DNA of 46,927 bases from Planctomycetota bacterium (lineage in GTDB: Bacteria; Planctomycetota; UBA8742; UBA2392), in the NCBI GenBank assembly GCA_020638635.1, contig JACKIE010000018.1, forward strand, positions 1 through 46,927, given 5' to 3'. Within the stretch, counting starts at the first letter, position 1, and every line of letters starts with the position of its first letter. Shown piece by piece: positions 7,883-16,417 of the stretch. A program made the position numbers and the translations under genes. The notes beneath the pieces are model-generated. The model ran no database searches. It saw only the letters and a list, made by a program, of their open reading frames with translations, and had not been told where the DNA came from.

Positions 7883-9091
7883 ATGAGCAAGCAAAGCGGA
7901 TTCGGCACCCTGGTCAGCGCGGATGACGCGCTGGATGTGATACTCTCGAAGTTACGCCCGGTGACGGGCGCCGAGCTGATTGACGTGCAGGACTCCGACC
8001 TGCGCATCCTGGCCGAAGATATCAAGAGCACCATCAACGTGCCGGCCTTCGACCGCGCGGCCATGGACGGCTACGCCGTGCGCAGCGAAGACCTGGAAGA
8101 GCCGGGCATGCTGAAGATCGCCGGCAGGGCGCTCGCCGGCTCGGCGTTCAAGGGTACCGTGCACAAGGGCGAATGCATCGAGATCGCCACGGGCGCGCCG
8201 ATGCCAAAGGGTTCGGACGCCGTGGTGATGGTCGAACATGCCCAGCAGGTGGGCCAGGCCGTGAGCTTTCGCGCGCCGGTGGCCAAGGGCGAGAACGTGG
8301 GGCTGAAAGCCTCCGACATCGGCAAGGGCGACGTGGTGCTCAAGCGCGGCACGGTGATGGGCCCGGGCCAGATCGCCGCGGCGGCCATCATCGGCAAGGC
8401 GAAGGTGAAGGTGGCCAGCCGCCCCAAGGTGCTCATCTTCACCACCGGCGACGAGATCGTAACGCCCGGCAAGGCGCTCAAGGCCGGGCAGGTCTACGAC
8501 TGCAACAGCTACGCCATGATGACCATCGCGCGCCGCGCGGGCGCCGAGGTGACCTATCGCCCCAACGTGAAGGACACCCTGGCCAACCTGACCAAAGCGC
8601 TGATGACGGCGGCCGGGCAGTACGACCTGATCGTGTTCAGCGGTGGCACCAGCGTCGGCGCGCGTGATTACGCGCGCGAAGCGGTGGCCGAGCTGGGCCG
8701 CGTGCACGTGCACGGCGTGGCGATCAAGCCGGGCAAGCCGGTGCTGTTCGGCACCATCGGCAAGTGCGGGGTGTTCGGCATGCCGGGATACCCGACCAGT
8801 TGCCTGCTGACGGCCAAGCTGTTCCTGTCGCCGGCGATCCGCCGCCTGGCGCACAACCATTTCCATGAGCGTCGCAAGAAAGTGGTCACGCTCGGCCACG
8901 AGGTCAAGCAGGACAAGACCAAGCAGTTGCTGCTGCCCGTGCGCGTGGACGACCACGACGTGGCCTGGAGCACCTTCAAGGGCTCCGGCGCGATTACCAG
9001 CCTCAGCGAAAGCGTCGGCTACATCGAGATCGACGCCGGCGACGGCGTGATACAGAAGGGCGCCGAAGCCGTCCTGCGCGTGATCGGCTAG
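7883..9091 (+). CDS. moeA: Molybdopterin molybdenumtransferase MoeA
   Basis: MoeA inserts molybdate into adenylylated molybdopterin in the last step of Moco synthesis. The 402-residue protein shows the family in order: N-terminal SADDALDVIL, VPAFDRAAMDGYAVRSED, IATGAPMPKGSDAVVMVE, the MPT-binding IVFSGGTSVGARDY, then AIKPGKPVLFGTIG and FGMPGYPTSCLL. The GTS in SGGTSVG replaces the commoner GVS, a mild variation. An in-frame GTG at 7874 exists, but ATG 7883 gives a normal N-terminus. It directly follows the HEAT-protein gene. No other Moco genes or molybdoenzymes are in the window. Confidence 0.94.
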   Translation: MSKQSGFGTLVSADDALDVILSKLRPVTGAELIDVQDSDLRILAEDIKSTINVPAFDRAAMDGYAVRSEDLEEPGMLKIAGRALAGSAFKGTVHKGECIEIATGAPMPKGSDAVVMVEHAQQVGQAVSFRAPVAKGENVGLKASDIGKGDVVLKRGTVMGPGQIAAAAIIGKAKVKVASRPKVLIFTTGDEIVTPGKALKAGQVYDCNSYAMMTIARRAGAEVTYRPNVKDTLANLTKALMTAAGQYDLIVFSGGTSVGARDYAREAVAELGRVHVHGVAIKPGKPVLFGTIGKCGVFGMPGYPTSCLLTAKLFLSPAIRRLAHNHFHERRKKVVTLGHEVKQDKTKQLLLPVRVDDHDVAWSTFKGSGAITSLSESVGYIEIDAGDGVIQKGAEAVLRVIG

Positions 9092-9467
9092 CACGGTCAC
9101 GCCGCAGCGCTTCAACCACCACTGCGGTTTGCCACTAAGTACACGAAGGGCACGAAGAAAGGCGGAGCAGCTTCTCGCGTTTCGTGTTTTTCGTGGGTCA
9201 CTGTCGTTGCAGTTGTGTGAACAGGCGGGAAGCTTGACACGTCAATCCCTTCGTTCCTTCGCTTCTTCGCGTTAAGAAACTGCAACTGCCGGCAACCACG
9301 AAGGACACCAAGGGCCACGAAGAAACGCAGAACATCTTCGTGTACTTGGTGGATCAGAGCCTTTGCAGTTGAATGAGGAGCGGGATCAAGCTCATCCCGC
9401 GGCCCAGGGCTTCACTCACCCCATCCTGACAAATGCAGTTGCCGTGAGCAGCGCACAGGCCTTCGCG
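9092..9467. repeat. Non-coding region with degenerate CACGAAG-type repeats
   Basis: This 376-nt stretch between convergent genes has no credible ORF. It contains repeated CACGAAG/CTTCGTG words in both orientations (for example CACGAAGGGCACGAAG near 9142, and CACGAAGGACACCAAGGGCC near 9297), a CCTTCGTTCCTTCGCTTC run near 9248, and the pair GTTGCAGTT / AACTGCAAC near 9204 and 9279 that could fold the middle into a stem. The same word family recurs at 20795-21055. These are dispersed intergenic repeats, not a gene. Confidence 0.7.
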
Positions 9468-10898
9468 TCAAACCCGGGTTTCCTCGACGGCCTTCTCCGC
9501 AGTCTGGATTGCCAGCAGTTCCATGAACGCGGGGTACAGGGGCAGCAGCAGGTGAGCCGCGAACGCCATGGCGCCGGCGCGGCCGGGGCCCTGAAGCACC
9601 AGGTGCCCGCGCTCGACCCGGCCGCTGGCATAGAGCGGGATGTCCAGGGCGTCGCGGTCGGCGTCGGGCACGCCTGCACTCCAGACGCGTTTGCCTTCGT
9701 CGCTGAACAGGGCGATCGCCGTGACGCCGGTCAGGCGCATCCAGTCAAGCAGCTTCGCGTCGGCCAGGGCGGACTCGGCGCCCGCATCATCGGCCCGCGC
9801 CGCCAGGTTCTGCGCGGCGTCGCTGGCCGCTCCTGCGTTGCGCAGGTTGCCCCAGCTGGCGTAGCCGCCCGCGATGTAGACGGCCGCGTACAGCCCGATC
9901 GGCAGGGTGATCGCCGCGCCGGCCAGCATCGGTTCCCAACCCGACCAGATGGCGCCCGCGGCGCCCATGGCCGCCATCAGCAGCAGGGTGGCCGTGGTCC
10001 GCGTCACGTTGCCGTCGAACAGCAGCAGCAGGATGTGGTGGATGTGGCCGCGATCCGCGCGCAGGGGGCTTGAGCCCTGCAGAATGCGGCGGAAGAACAC
10101 AGTGGTGATGTCCACCACCGGCAGGCTCAGCAGCAAGAACAGGGGCACCAGGTCGAGTGCCCCGTCGGCGCGCACCACGGCGCGCAACGACAGCGTCGCA
10201 ACCAGGAAGCCCAGCAGCATGCTGCCCGAGTCGCCCAGGAACGCCTTGGGCTTGCCCAGGTTGAAACGCAGGAACGCGAGGGCAGCGGCGCCGAGCGGCA
10301 GCGCCAGCTCAAGCCGCAGCTCGCCGCCCAGCATCGAGAAACCGCCGATGCCGAGCAGCGCAATGAACGCGGCGCCCCCGCACAGGCCGTCCACGCCGTC
10401 AATCATGTTGAAAGCGTTGGTGACCGCCACGATGAAGACCACCGTCAGCGGCAGCGACAGCCAGCCGGCCGAAAACTGCACCAGCCCGGCCGCGTTCACG
10501 TGGTCGATGCGGAAGAACAGGAACCAGGCGACGGTTGCCGCTGCGGCCTGCACGGCCAGCTTGGCGGCGGCGCCCAGGGGGCGCAGGTCGTCCATCAACC
10601 CAAGGCCGGCGATCGCCAGCGCGGGCAGCAGCAGGTAGAGGTGGTTGATGTCATTCAGGTACGAACCCTCGAGGTGCATCGCCCGCGCGGTCACCAGTTG
10701 GGCCAGCAGGGACGCCACCAGCGCCGTGACGATCGCCATGCCGCCGGACTTCGCCACCGGTTCGGCGTGTACGCCGCGCAGCCTGGGACCGTCGATCAGC
10801 CCCAACCGCCAGGCCGTGCGCCGGAACCAGCGTCCGCCCGCCAAAACCACCAGCACGGCGGATGCTACCCCGACACCATAAGGTATGTACTCACGCAT
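9468..10898 (-). CDS. WecA/MraY-type polyprenyl-phosphate sugar-1-phosphate transferase with C-terminal extension
   Basis: This integral membrane enzyme would transfer a HexNAc-1-phosphate from UDP-sugar to undecaprenyl phosphate, starting a glycan. Signatures in order: IDGPRLRGVHAEPVAKSGG, GLMDDLRPLGAAAKL (Asp-Asp), NAFNMIDGVDGLCGG, KAFLGDSGSMLLGF and GHIHHILL (His loop). About ten hydrophobic segments span residues 5-345. The usual family length is 320-370; this one has 476, with a soluble C-terminal domain of about 110 residues (GVTAIALFSDEGKRVWSAG...) that resembles a small sensory/GAF- or roadblock-like fold and is not standard. It follows the carbamoyltransferase and a small membrane gene on the same strand. 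The carbohydrate substrate cannot be deduced. Confidence 0.88.
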   Translation of the reverse strand: MREYIPYGVGVASAVLVVLAGGRWFRRTAWRLGLIDGPRLRGVHAEPVAKSGGMAIVTALVASLLAQLVTARAMHLEGSYLNDINHLYLLLPALAIAGLGLMDDLRPLGAAAKLAVQAAAATVAWFLFFRIDHVNAAGLVQFSAGWLSLPLTVVFIVAVTNAFNMIDGVDGLCGGAAFIALLGIGGFSMLGGELRLELALPLGAAALAFLRFNLGKPKAFLGDSGSMLLGFLVATLSLRAVVRADGALDLVPLFLLLSLPVVDITTVFFRRILQGSSPLRADRGHIHHILLLLFDGNVTRTTATLLLMAAMGAAGAIWSGWEPMLAGAAITLPIGLYAAVYIAGGYASWGNLRNAGAASDAAQNLAARADDAGAESALADAKLLDWMRLTGVTAIALFSDEGKRVWSAGVPDADRDALDIPLYASGRVERGHLVLQGPGRAGAMAFAAHLLLPLYPAFMELLAIQTAEKAVEETRV

Positions 10899-10980
10899 TC
10901 CCTGTTGCCCTGTTCAGGTGACAGGTTTCAGGTGTCAGGGAAACACGGCGAACCCCGCAACCGGAAACCTGCAACCTGAT

Positions 10981-11409
10981 TCAGCCGACCACCGCCAGTA
11001 CCAGCAGCCCCACGATGCTGACGATCGCCGACATCCCCACTGCATAGGCCGAGCCCGGCGGCATGCGCTTGAGCTGGCCCAGCGCCCCGCCGCAGATGAT
11101 CAGCGCCGAGGCGAATCCCGCCGCGCCGATCCCGGCGAACAACGTGGTCAAGTCGTAGCTGGGCCGCACCAGCGCCCAGTTGTTGCCGCCCGTGTGCGTG
11201 ACCTCGTAGGCGCCGCCGTCTCCCACGCGCAGGTCGAAGTTGCCCAGCACGCAGGCCGCCAAGCCCACCAGCCCCACCATGCACAGCACCAGGCAGGCGA
11301 TCGCCGCTTCGCGGCTGAAGCCGCGTGCCTGCGCCTCGGCCCGCTCGGACAGCTCCGCGCGGCGAGCGCTTTCGCGAACCAGCAGCTCTTCATCGGTGAG
11401 CGGCATCAC
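10981..11409 (-). CDS. Small membrane protein of unknown function
   Basis: The 142-residue product begins with a charged helix (DEELLVRESARRAELSERAE) and then has three predicted membrane segments: AAIACLVLCMVGLVGLAACV, LFAGIGAAGFASALIICGGA and AVGMSAIVSIVGLLVLAVVG. No catalytic motif is seen. Its ATG at 11409 lies inside the last 20 nt of the carbamoyltransferase gene, indicating translational coupling. It probably belongs with the glycan-modifying operon. I do not recognise a family. Confidence 0.75.
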   Translation of the reverse strand: MMPLTDEELLVRESARRAELSERAEAQARGFSREAAIACLVLCMVGLVGLAACVLGNFDLRVGDGGAYEVTHTGGNNWALVRPSYDLTTLFAGIGAAGFASALIICGGALGQLKRMPPGSAYAVGMSAIVSIVGLLVLAVVG

Positions 11410-13162
11410 TTTGCTCCAGCACCGCCGGCGCTTCCGCGCGCCGCGTTACCAGCCGGTCGCCCAGCACCACGGCGTCCATCTTCGTGCGCAGGAAGCACTC
11501 CAGCGCCTCGCGCGGCGTACAGACTATCGGCTCATTCTCGTTGAAGCTGGTATTCAGAACGACCGGCGTGCCCGTTTGCTTCTCGAACGCGTCGATCAGC
11601 TTCCAGTATTTTTCGTTCGACTCCCGTGTGACTGTCTGCACCCGCCCCGTGTGGTCCACGTGGTCCACGGCCTGCAACTCGGCGTACTTCTCCGGCCGGG
11701 TGCGGTAGACCATCAGCATGAAGGGCGAGGGGTGGTCGCTCTCGAAGTAGTCATGCAGCCTCTCGGCCTTGATGCTGGGCGCGAACGGCCGGAACGGCTC
11801 GCGCTGCTTGATGCGCGCGTTCAGGATTTCCTTCATGCGCGGGTGGCCCGGGTGTGCCACGATGCTGCGGTTACCCAGCGCGCGCGGGCCCCACTCCATG
11901 GCGCCCTGGAACCAGCCGACCACGTTGCCCTCGGCGATCAACCTGGCGGTTTGCGCGCACAGCTCGTCTTCATCAAGCGGCGTCGGTGTCTCAACGCCCG
12001 CTTCGCGCAGGGTCGCCGTAATCTCTTCGTCGGAGAAGCTGCTGCCCCAGTTGGCGTGCTGCATTTCAAAGCGCGGTAGGCCCGCCCGCGCGCACTGCCA
12101 CGCCGCGGCGCCCAGGGCCGTGCCGTCGTCGCCGGCCGCGGGCTGCACCCAGATGCGCTTGAAGGGTGTGTGCTCAAGCAGCTTGCCGTTGGCCACGCCG
12201 TTCAGGGCCACGCCGCCCGCCAGGCACAGCTCTGTCAGGCCGGTCTTCGCGTGTAGCAGCCTGGCGAGGTGGATGAAGGCCTGCTCCAGCCGCTGTTGCA
12301 GGCTGGCAGCAATGTCCTTGTCGCGTTGGGTGAGCTCCGCGCCGCGCGTACGCGCCTCGCCGAAGGTCTCGATCCACTTGCGGGTGTACAGCGGGGCGAA
12401 GCTGGGGCTGCCATACTCGTCACTGCCGGTCGCTACGCCCTCGGTGTGATGGTTGAAGAACGACAGCTCCAGCTCGAAGCCCTCATCCGTGAAGCGCAGC
12501 AGGCGCTCGAACTCCTGCGCGTAGGCCGGCTCGCCGTAGGGCGCCAGGCCCATCACCTTGCCTTCGTCCCCGTAGCGGTCAAAGCCGATGAACTGGCCCG
12601 CGGCCGTGTAGAGGATGCCCAGGCTGTGGGGGTAGGTGACGCGGCCGAGCACCTTGATATCGCCGCCTTCGCCCACGCCCCAAAGGGCGCTTGCAAAGTC
12701 GCCGAAGCCGTCGAGGGTGAGGATCGCCGCTCGTTCAAAGGGGCTTGGCAGGAAGGCGCTGGCGGCGTGGGCCAGGTGGTGCTCGACGCGGCGGATCGGC
12801 GCTTTCAGTTTGTCGGGCGCGACGCCGCAAGCCTCGGCCAGTTGCACGTCCAGGTCTTTCAGCCCGGCGCGGTCGGCCAGGCGCTTGCCGGCCACCTTGC
12901 GGGTGTTGCGCAGGTTACGCACCACATAGGCCAGGCGCTTGCGCAGGTTGGCCGTGGAATCGCGTGCGATGGCGACTTCATCAACATCTGCCAGCGACAC
13001 GCCGCCGATGCGCAGCACCTCGGCCACAGCCAGCGCCGGGAAGCCCGCGCAGTGCTTGATGCGGTTCAGGCGCTCTTCCTCAACGGCCGCGACCAGACGA
13101 CCGTCGGCGTAAAGCACAGCGGCGGCGTCCGCGTGGTAGGCGTTAATCCCGAGTACCAGCAT
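11390..13162 (-). CDS. Carbamoyltransferase (NodU/CmcH family)
   Basis: Enzymes of this family transfer a carbamoyl group from carbamoyl phosphate, via carbamoyl-AMP, to a hydroxyl of a sugar or natural product. The 590-residue protein starts at ATG 13162 (MLVLGINAYHADAA); the longer open frame to 13246 lacks family similarity. Features: N-terminal GINAYHADAA and VAAVEEERLNRIKH, VEHHLAHAASAFLPSPF with metal-binding histidines, LTLDGFGDFAS, LCLAGGVALNGVANGK, and the C-terminal domain GWFQGAMEWGPRALGNRSIV and REPFRPFAPSI. Together with the downstream WecA/MraY-like transferase, a role in decorating a cell-surface glycan is plausible. The exact acceptor is unknown. Confidence 0.93.
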   Translation of the reverse strand: MLVLGINAYHADAAAVLYADGRLVAAVEEERLNRIKHCAGFPALAVAEVLRIGGVSLADVDEVAIARDSTANLRKRLAYVVRNLRNTRKVAGKRLADRAGLKDLDVQLAEACGVAPDKLKAPIRRVEHHLAHAASAFLPSPFERAAILTLDGFGDFASALWGVGEGGDIKVLGRVTYPHSLGILYTAAGQFIGFDRYGDEGKVMGLAPYGEPAYAQEFERLLRFTDEGFELELSFFNHHTEGVATGSDEYGSPSFAPLYTRKWIETFGEARTRGAELTQRDKDIAASLQQRLEQAFIHLARLLHAKTGLTELCLAGGVALNGVANGKLLEHTPFKRIWVQPAAGDDGTALGAAAWQCARAGLPRFEMQHANWGSSFSDEEITATLREAGVETPTPLDEDELCAQTARLIAEGNVVGWFQGAMEWGPRALGNRSIVAHPGHPRMKEILNARIKQREPFRPFAPSIKAERLHDYFESDHPSPFMLMVYRTRPEKYAELQAVDHVDHTGRVQTVTRESNEKYWKLIDAFEKQTGTPVVLNTSFNENEPIVCTPREALECFLRTKMDAVVLGDRLVTRRAEAPAVLEQSDAAHR

Positions 13163-13306
13163 GTACAGCCCAAGGCGACCGTCGGGACATGATTGTCCAC
13201 AAACAGCCAAACAGGGAAGGATACTACAGAAGGGCAGAAACGGCAAAAACCTCAGTAATGACTAGGGTTTGCAACGATTGGTTGCGGTTAGGAATGCTGC
13301 TCAATA

Positions 13307-15061
13307 TCACGAACGCCCTTCGTGAGCTTCCATGTAGGCCTGGATCAACTCACGCTGGGTGATGGTTCCGACCAGCAGCCTCCGCCCGTTGTCGGAGTGC
13401 TTGACCACCGGCAGTGCGGTGTTGGGCAGGTCGCGCAGCTTCAGGTAGGCGCTGTCCACGTCGTCCTCGTCGAGGTCCACGGCGACGGGCGAGGTGATCA
13501 GGTCCGCGGCGCGCACCAGGTCCTTCATTACGGGGTCGAAGCCGGCGTCCTTGATTTCGTTGTAGCTGATGAAGCCCACGTAGAAACCGTCCTTGTCCAC
13601 GATCGGGAAGCTGTCGTGGGGGTAGGTCTCGATGAACTTGGTGATCTTCTCGAAGCTGGCGTCCATGGGCAGGGCCTGGGTTTTCTTCAACACGAGGTCG
13701 CCCAGGGTTTTCTGTTTGCGCTGCTTGCGCAGCCCCAGGTGGCCCAGGAACTCGGCGATTACCGCGAAGAACTGGTTGCCCGAGGCGATGCGCTCCTTGT
13801 GCTTCACGGCGTCCACGATGCTGACTTCGCCGCTGCGGATCACGGCCACCTTCACCAGGATCGGCCCGATGATCTCGAACACCAGCACCGAGCCCAGCAC
13901 CAGTGCAGTAACTTCGTCGGCCAGCGCGTGCCCGCGCTTCTGCATCACGGTCATGATCGCAATGGCGATGGCGCTCTGGGAAAGCAGGCTGAACGACATG
14001 TAGCGTCGCTGGCTCCTGGGCATGCCCGCCCAGCGGGCGCCCAGCCACGGCCCCAGGGTCTTGCCCACGGTGCGCAGGGCCAGGAAGCCGATGCCGATCA
14101 TGCCCAGCTCCGCCAGCGCGCGCACGTCCAGCTTGGCGCCGCTGAGCACGAAGAAGATCACGTAGAACGGAATTTCCAGCGTGCGCATCTGCTCGCGCAG
14201 GGGCGCGCCCTTGACCGTGCTGTTGCCATACGAGAAGCCCGCCACCAGCACCATCAGGATCTCGCTGCACTTCAGCGCGTTTGCCGCGCCGATGCAGACC
14301 ATCAGGCCGCCCAGCGCCAGCAGCATCCGCAGGGGCGACTTCTCCTCCACCGTCTCCAGGTACGCCAGCAGCAGCCCCACGGCCGCGCCGATCGGGAAGG
14401 GCAGCAGCATCCACTTCAGGGCCGGTGCGACGTTGCCGGTCAGGAAACTCTTTCCCGCCGAGGTATCGAAAATGAAGATGGAAACCACGCCGAACAGCAG
14501 CAGCGCGACCACGTCGTTGCGCGCGACCGCAGCCTTGATGTGCCGCGCCACGGGGCCGTCCGCGTTGTACTCGCGCACCACGGCCAGCGTCGCGGCGGGC
14601 GCCGTAGCCACGGCGAAACAGCCCAGCACCAGGCCCAGCCGCCAGTCGTTGCCGGTGGCCAGCGCCAGGCCCGTGACGCCCCCCGCCACCAGCACGAAGG
14701 TCAGGCCGATCTCCACCAGCGCGATGCGGTTGGCGGACTTGCTGACCGAGCCCAGGGTCTTGAGCGTAAGGTCCGTGCCGACCAGGAACACGATCAGCGC
14801 CAGGCCGATCTGCTTCACCACCTCCATCTGGGTGAGGAAGTCCTTGCTGATCAGCCCGGCCGCGTAGGGCCCGGCCGCCAGGCCCACCAGCAGGTAGGCG
14901 GTTACCTTGGGCAGGTATTTAAAGGTGGTGGAGAGGCGCGCGACGACCAGCGCCGCAATGAACAGGAACGCCAGCACCAGCGCGCCGTTGGGGGCGAACA
15001 GTTGCTCGCGCAACCAGGTCAGGGCTTCGGCTGGTTCGATCTGGGCCAGGGGCATCCACAC
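13307..15061 (-). CDS. CPA2-type cation/proton antiporter with C-terminal CBS pair
   Basis: The 584-residue protein has about 12 hydrophobic segments in residues 25-410 with CPA2 (KefB/NapA-like) signatures: LPKVTAYLLVGLAAGPY, IGLALIVFLVGTDL, CFAVATAPAATLAVV and VARNDVVALLLFG, where the Asn-Asp pair replaces the double Asp of electrogenic members, suggesting electroneutral exchange (inference). Residues about 460-580 hold two CBS motifs (ALPMDASFEKITKFI ... DSFPIVDKDGFYVGFIS and DLDEDDVDSAYLKL ... ALPVVKHSDN), a likely nucleotide-sensing regulatory module. It sits alone on the minus strand. Whether the cation is Na+ or K+ cannot be read from the sequence. Confidence 0.9.
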   Translation of the reverse strand: MWMPLAQIEPAEALTWLREQLFAPNGALVLAFLFIAALVVARLSTTFKYLPKVTAYLLVGLAAGPYAAGLISKDFLTQMEVVKQIGLALIVFLVGTDLTLKTLGSVSKSANRIALVEIGLTFVLVAGGVTGLALATGNDWRLGLVLGCFAVATAPAATLAVVREYNADGPVARHIKAAVARNDVVALLLFGVVSIFIFDTSAGKSFLTGNVAPALKWMLLPFPIGAAVGLLLAYLETVEEKSPLRMLLALGGLMVCIGAANALKCSEILMVLVAGFSYGNSTVKGAPLREQMRTLEIPFYVIFFVLSGAKLDVRALAELGMIGIGFLALRTVGKTLGPWLGARWAGMPRSQRRYMSFSLLSQSAIAIAIMTVMQKRGHALADEVTALVLGSVLVFEIIGPILVKVAVIRSGEVSIVDAVKHKERIASGNQFFAVIAEFLGHLGLRKQRKQKTLGDLVLKKTQALPMDASFEKITKFIETYPHDSFPIVDKDGFYVGFISYNEIKDAGFDPVMKDLVRAADLITSPVAVDLDEDDVDSAYLKLRDLPNTALPVVKHSDNGRRLLVGTITQRELIQAYMEAHEGRS

Positions 15062-15162
15062 CTATGGTCCGAAAAAAGGCGGACCACAGATAGCACATAA
15101 ACCCCGCCCGCGCCAAAGCTTTCGGGGCTCAGGCAGTGTCTCAGTTTGAAGTGGGGAAATGA

Positions 15163-15188
15163 AACAGGGCCGGGAAACCGGTCCTGTT
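15163..15188 (-). terminator. Hairpin behind the two-gene cassette
   Basis: AACAGGGCCGG / CCGGTCCTGTT pairs over 11 bp (one G-T) around a GAAA loop. It lies 17 nt beyond the stop of the 15205 gene, and on the minus strand it is followed by a moderately T-rich TCATTTCC. It probably ends transcription of the two-gene unit before the antiporter gene. Confidence 0.5.
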
Positions 15189-15204
15189 CATGAATACGAA
15201 CTAG

Positions 15205-15597
15205 CTAGCCAACATTGGGCAAAAGAGTGTCGGCTAGCTCGCTTTCCTTGGCTTGACGCCGCTCGGCCTTCTTGCGGTGGTCCTCCGACATCTTGGCCGC
15301 GAGATCAAGCACATCCCCAAACCGTATGGCGTCTGGCGACATGTGTTGCTCCTCTACCAACTTGCGCACAAGCATACGGACACACTTAACCTTGTAGCCA
15401 GCAAGCGTGCCGGACGCCTGCTCGTAATAGAGCGTAACAAACGGGTCAATCTGGTCCGAATGGGTCGGCACATCGATGTGGAAGTATGTCACACAATCAG
15501 CATCGGGGTCGTACAGGGTATGCGGTGCAAAACTCTTTTCGCCGCTCATGCGCTTTCTGATCAGGTCGGCGACGGTGAACTCCTTTGTGTCACTCAT
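15205..15597 (-). CDS. Unknown protein, second gene of an overlapping pair
   Basis: The 130-residue protein starts at ATG 15597, five nt behind GGAG; the open frame continues upstream but inside the preceding gene. It begins MSDTKEFTVADLIRKRMSGE. A central part YDPDADCVTYFHIDVP ... DPFVTLYYEQASGTLAGYKV is weakly reminiscent of DUF2283-like antitoxin folds (Asp-rich strand followed by a beta-turn-beta). The C-terminus is a charged helix (KMSEDHRKKAERRQAKESE). It overlaps the 3' end of the upstream gene by 8 nt, so the products are probably made in a fixed ratio. GC content is lower than in surrounding genes. Function is not known. Confidence 0.7.
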   Translation of the reverse strand: MSDTKEFTVADLIRKRMSGEKSFAPHTLYDPDADCVTYFHIDVPTHSDQIDPFVTLYYEQASGTLAGYKVKCVRMLVRKLVEEQHMSPDAIRFGDVLDLAAKMSEDHRKKAERRQAKESELADTLLPNVG

Positions 15598-16093
15598 CGT
15601 TTCTCCAGTCGTAAAGCGGTTCCTCAAAAACATGATCCCGTGGTTCACCTCCCCACGTGGACGGGGAGAAGCTCGTAAAAAGTATCTTACGGGTTTTGTC
15701 GTGGATGTAGACCATAAACGTGTTCTGCGCGCGGTACTCGGCCGTGACTCGTTCCAGTTCTGGAAGACTGTCTCCCTCTTGCCGGAACTTATGCCACACC
15801 CGCGAAGTGTAGCAAAGGCCGTCTAGCGTCTTGCCTCCGTACTCATCGGCATCCTTTCGGATGCCCCTAAAAACGAACTCAGGGTTCCGGAGGACTTCTT
15901 CGACGTTGAAAAGGTAGTCCCCGATGTCCGCCAATGTCCTGTTCTCGTACCTCCAGCCCTCGGCCCGCTTAAAACTCAACGTACACTTGCCATCTATCCA
16001 GTTGAACGCCGGAATCTCCGGCGGCAAGTCCGCCAACTCATCGATTCTCGGGAGAACACTTGGCGCGCCGGGTTGTTCGAGCGGCTGGTCCAT
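15590..16093 (-). CDS. Unknown protein, first gene of an overlapping pair; possible toxin-like fold
   Basis: ATG 16093 is preceded by AAAGGCACCA and gives 167 residues. An earlier ATG at 16120 falls inside a TATAAT promoter box and is unlikely to be translated. The segment VEEVLRNPEFVFRGIRKDAD ... GLCYTSRVWHKF ... NTFMVYIHDKTRKILFTSF has the alternating strand pattern of compact barnase/RelE-like ribonuclease folds, including a 'phage-barnase' style expect-and-fetch strand end, but I cannot name a family. Overlap with the downstream gene, an own promoter and terminator, low GC and the adjacent transposase remnant suggest a horizontally acquired cassette. A toxin-antitoxin or other selfish/defence role is inference. 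Confidence 0.65.
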   Translation of the reverse strand: MDQPLEQPGAPSVLPRIDELADLPPEIPAFNWIDGKCTLSFKRAEGWRYENRTLADIGDYLFNVEEVLRNPEFVFRGIRKDADEYGGKTLDGLCYTSRVWHKFRQEGDSLPELERVTAEYRAQNTFMVYIHDKTRKILFTSFSPSTWGGEPRDHVFEEPLYDWRNDE

Positions 16094-16118
16094 TGGTGCC
16101 TTTAGTGTCGGATGGCAC

Positions 16119-16127
16119 ATTATAACA
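16119..16127 (-). promoter_or_regulatory. Extended -10 promoter of the two-gene cassette
   Basis: On the minus strand the sequence reads TGTTATAATG: a perfect TATAAT with the TGn extension. It lies 26 nt before the ATG at 16093. No good -35 hexamer is apparent, as is common for extended -10 promoters. Confidence 0.5.
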
Positions 16128-16147
16128 GGGCAAAGAAGTCTCAGATA

Positions 16148-16381
16148 CTACGAATCCAACATATCAACCAAATCGCCAAGGGTCGCGGGCTCGTTGGTGA
16201 TACTAGCAGCCATTGCGGGTGTGCGGCCCTCAAGGCTCTTGTGCTTGCGGCAGAAGTTGTAGTTGAAGTAGTCCAACGCAAGAGCATGGCCCAAGTTCTC
16301 AACCTACTTAGAAAAGCCGCTAGACAACCGGCTCATGCGCTTCATGTGCATGGTGAGGTTCTGGCGCTCAACGTAGCTGGA
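16148..16381 (-). mobile_element. Transposase C-terminal remnant with internal stop
   Basis: Minus-strand translation gives 77 residues starting SSYVERQNLTMHMKRMSRLS and containing, after an in-frame TAG (SK*VEN), ALALDYFNYNFCRKHKSLEG and RTPAMAAS. The YVERQNLTM ... NAFSKK-like ... YNFxRxHxSL ... TPAMAA pattern is the C-terminus of a common DDE-type insertion-sequence transposase. The catalytic N-terminal part and any terminal inverted repeats are absent. The fragment is inactive. It sits just upstream of the two-gene cassette's promoter, so an ancient IS visit may have brought in or rearranged this locus. Confidence 0.85.
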
Positions 16382-16417
16382 AAGTCGTTGGGCTCAAACT
16401 GAGACACTACCCGGGCG

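Noticed and set aside
13322..15100. A 592-codon open frame on the plus strand
   Set aside because: Antisense to the CPA2 antiporter; composition (Gln/His/Arg/Gly) is typical of a shadow frame, with no domain.
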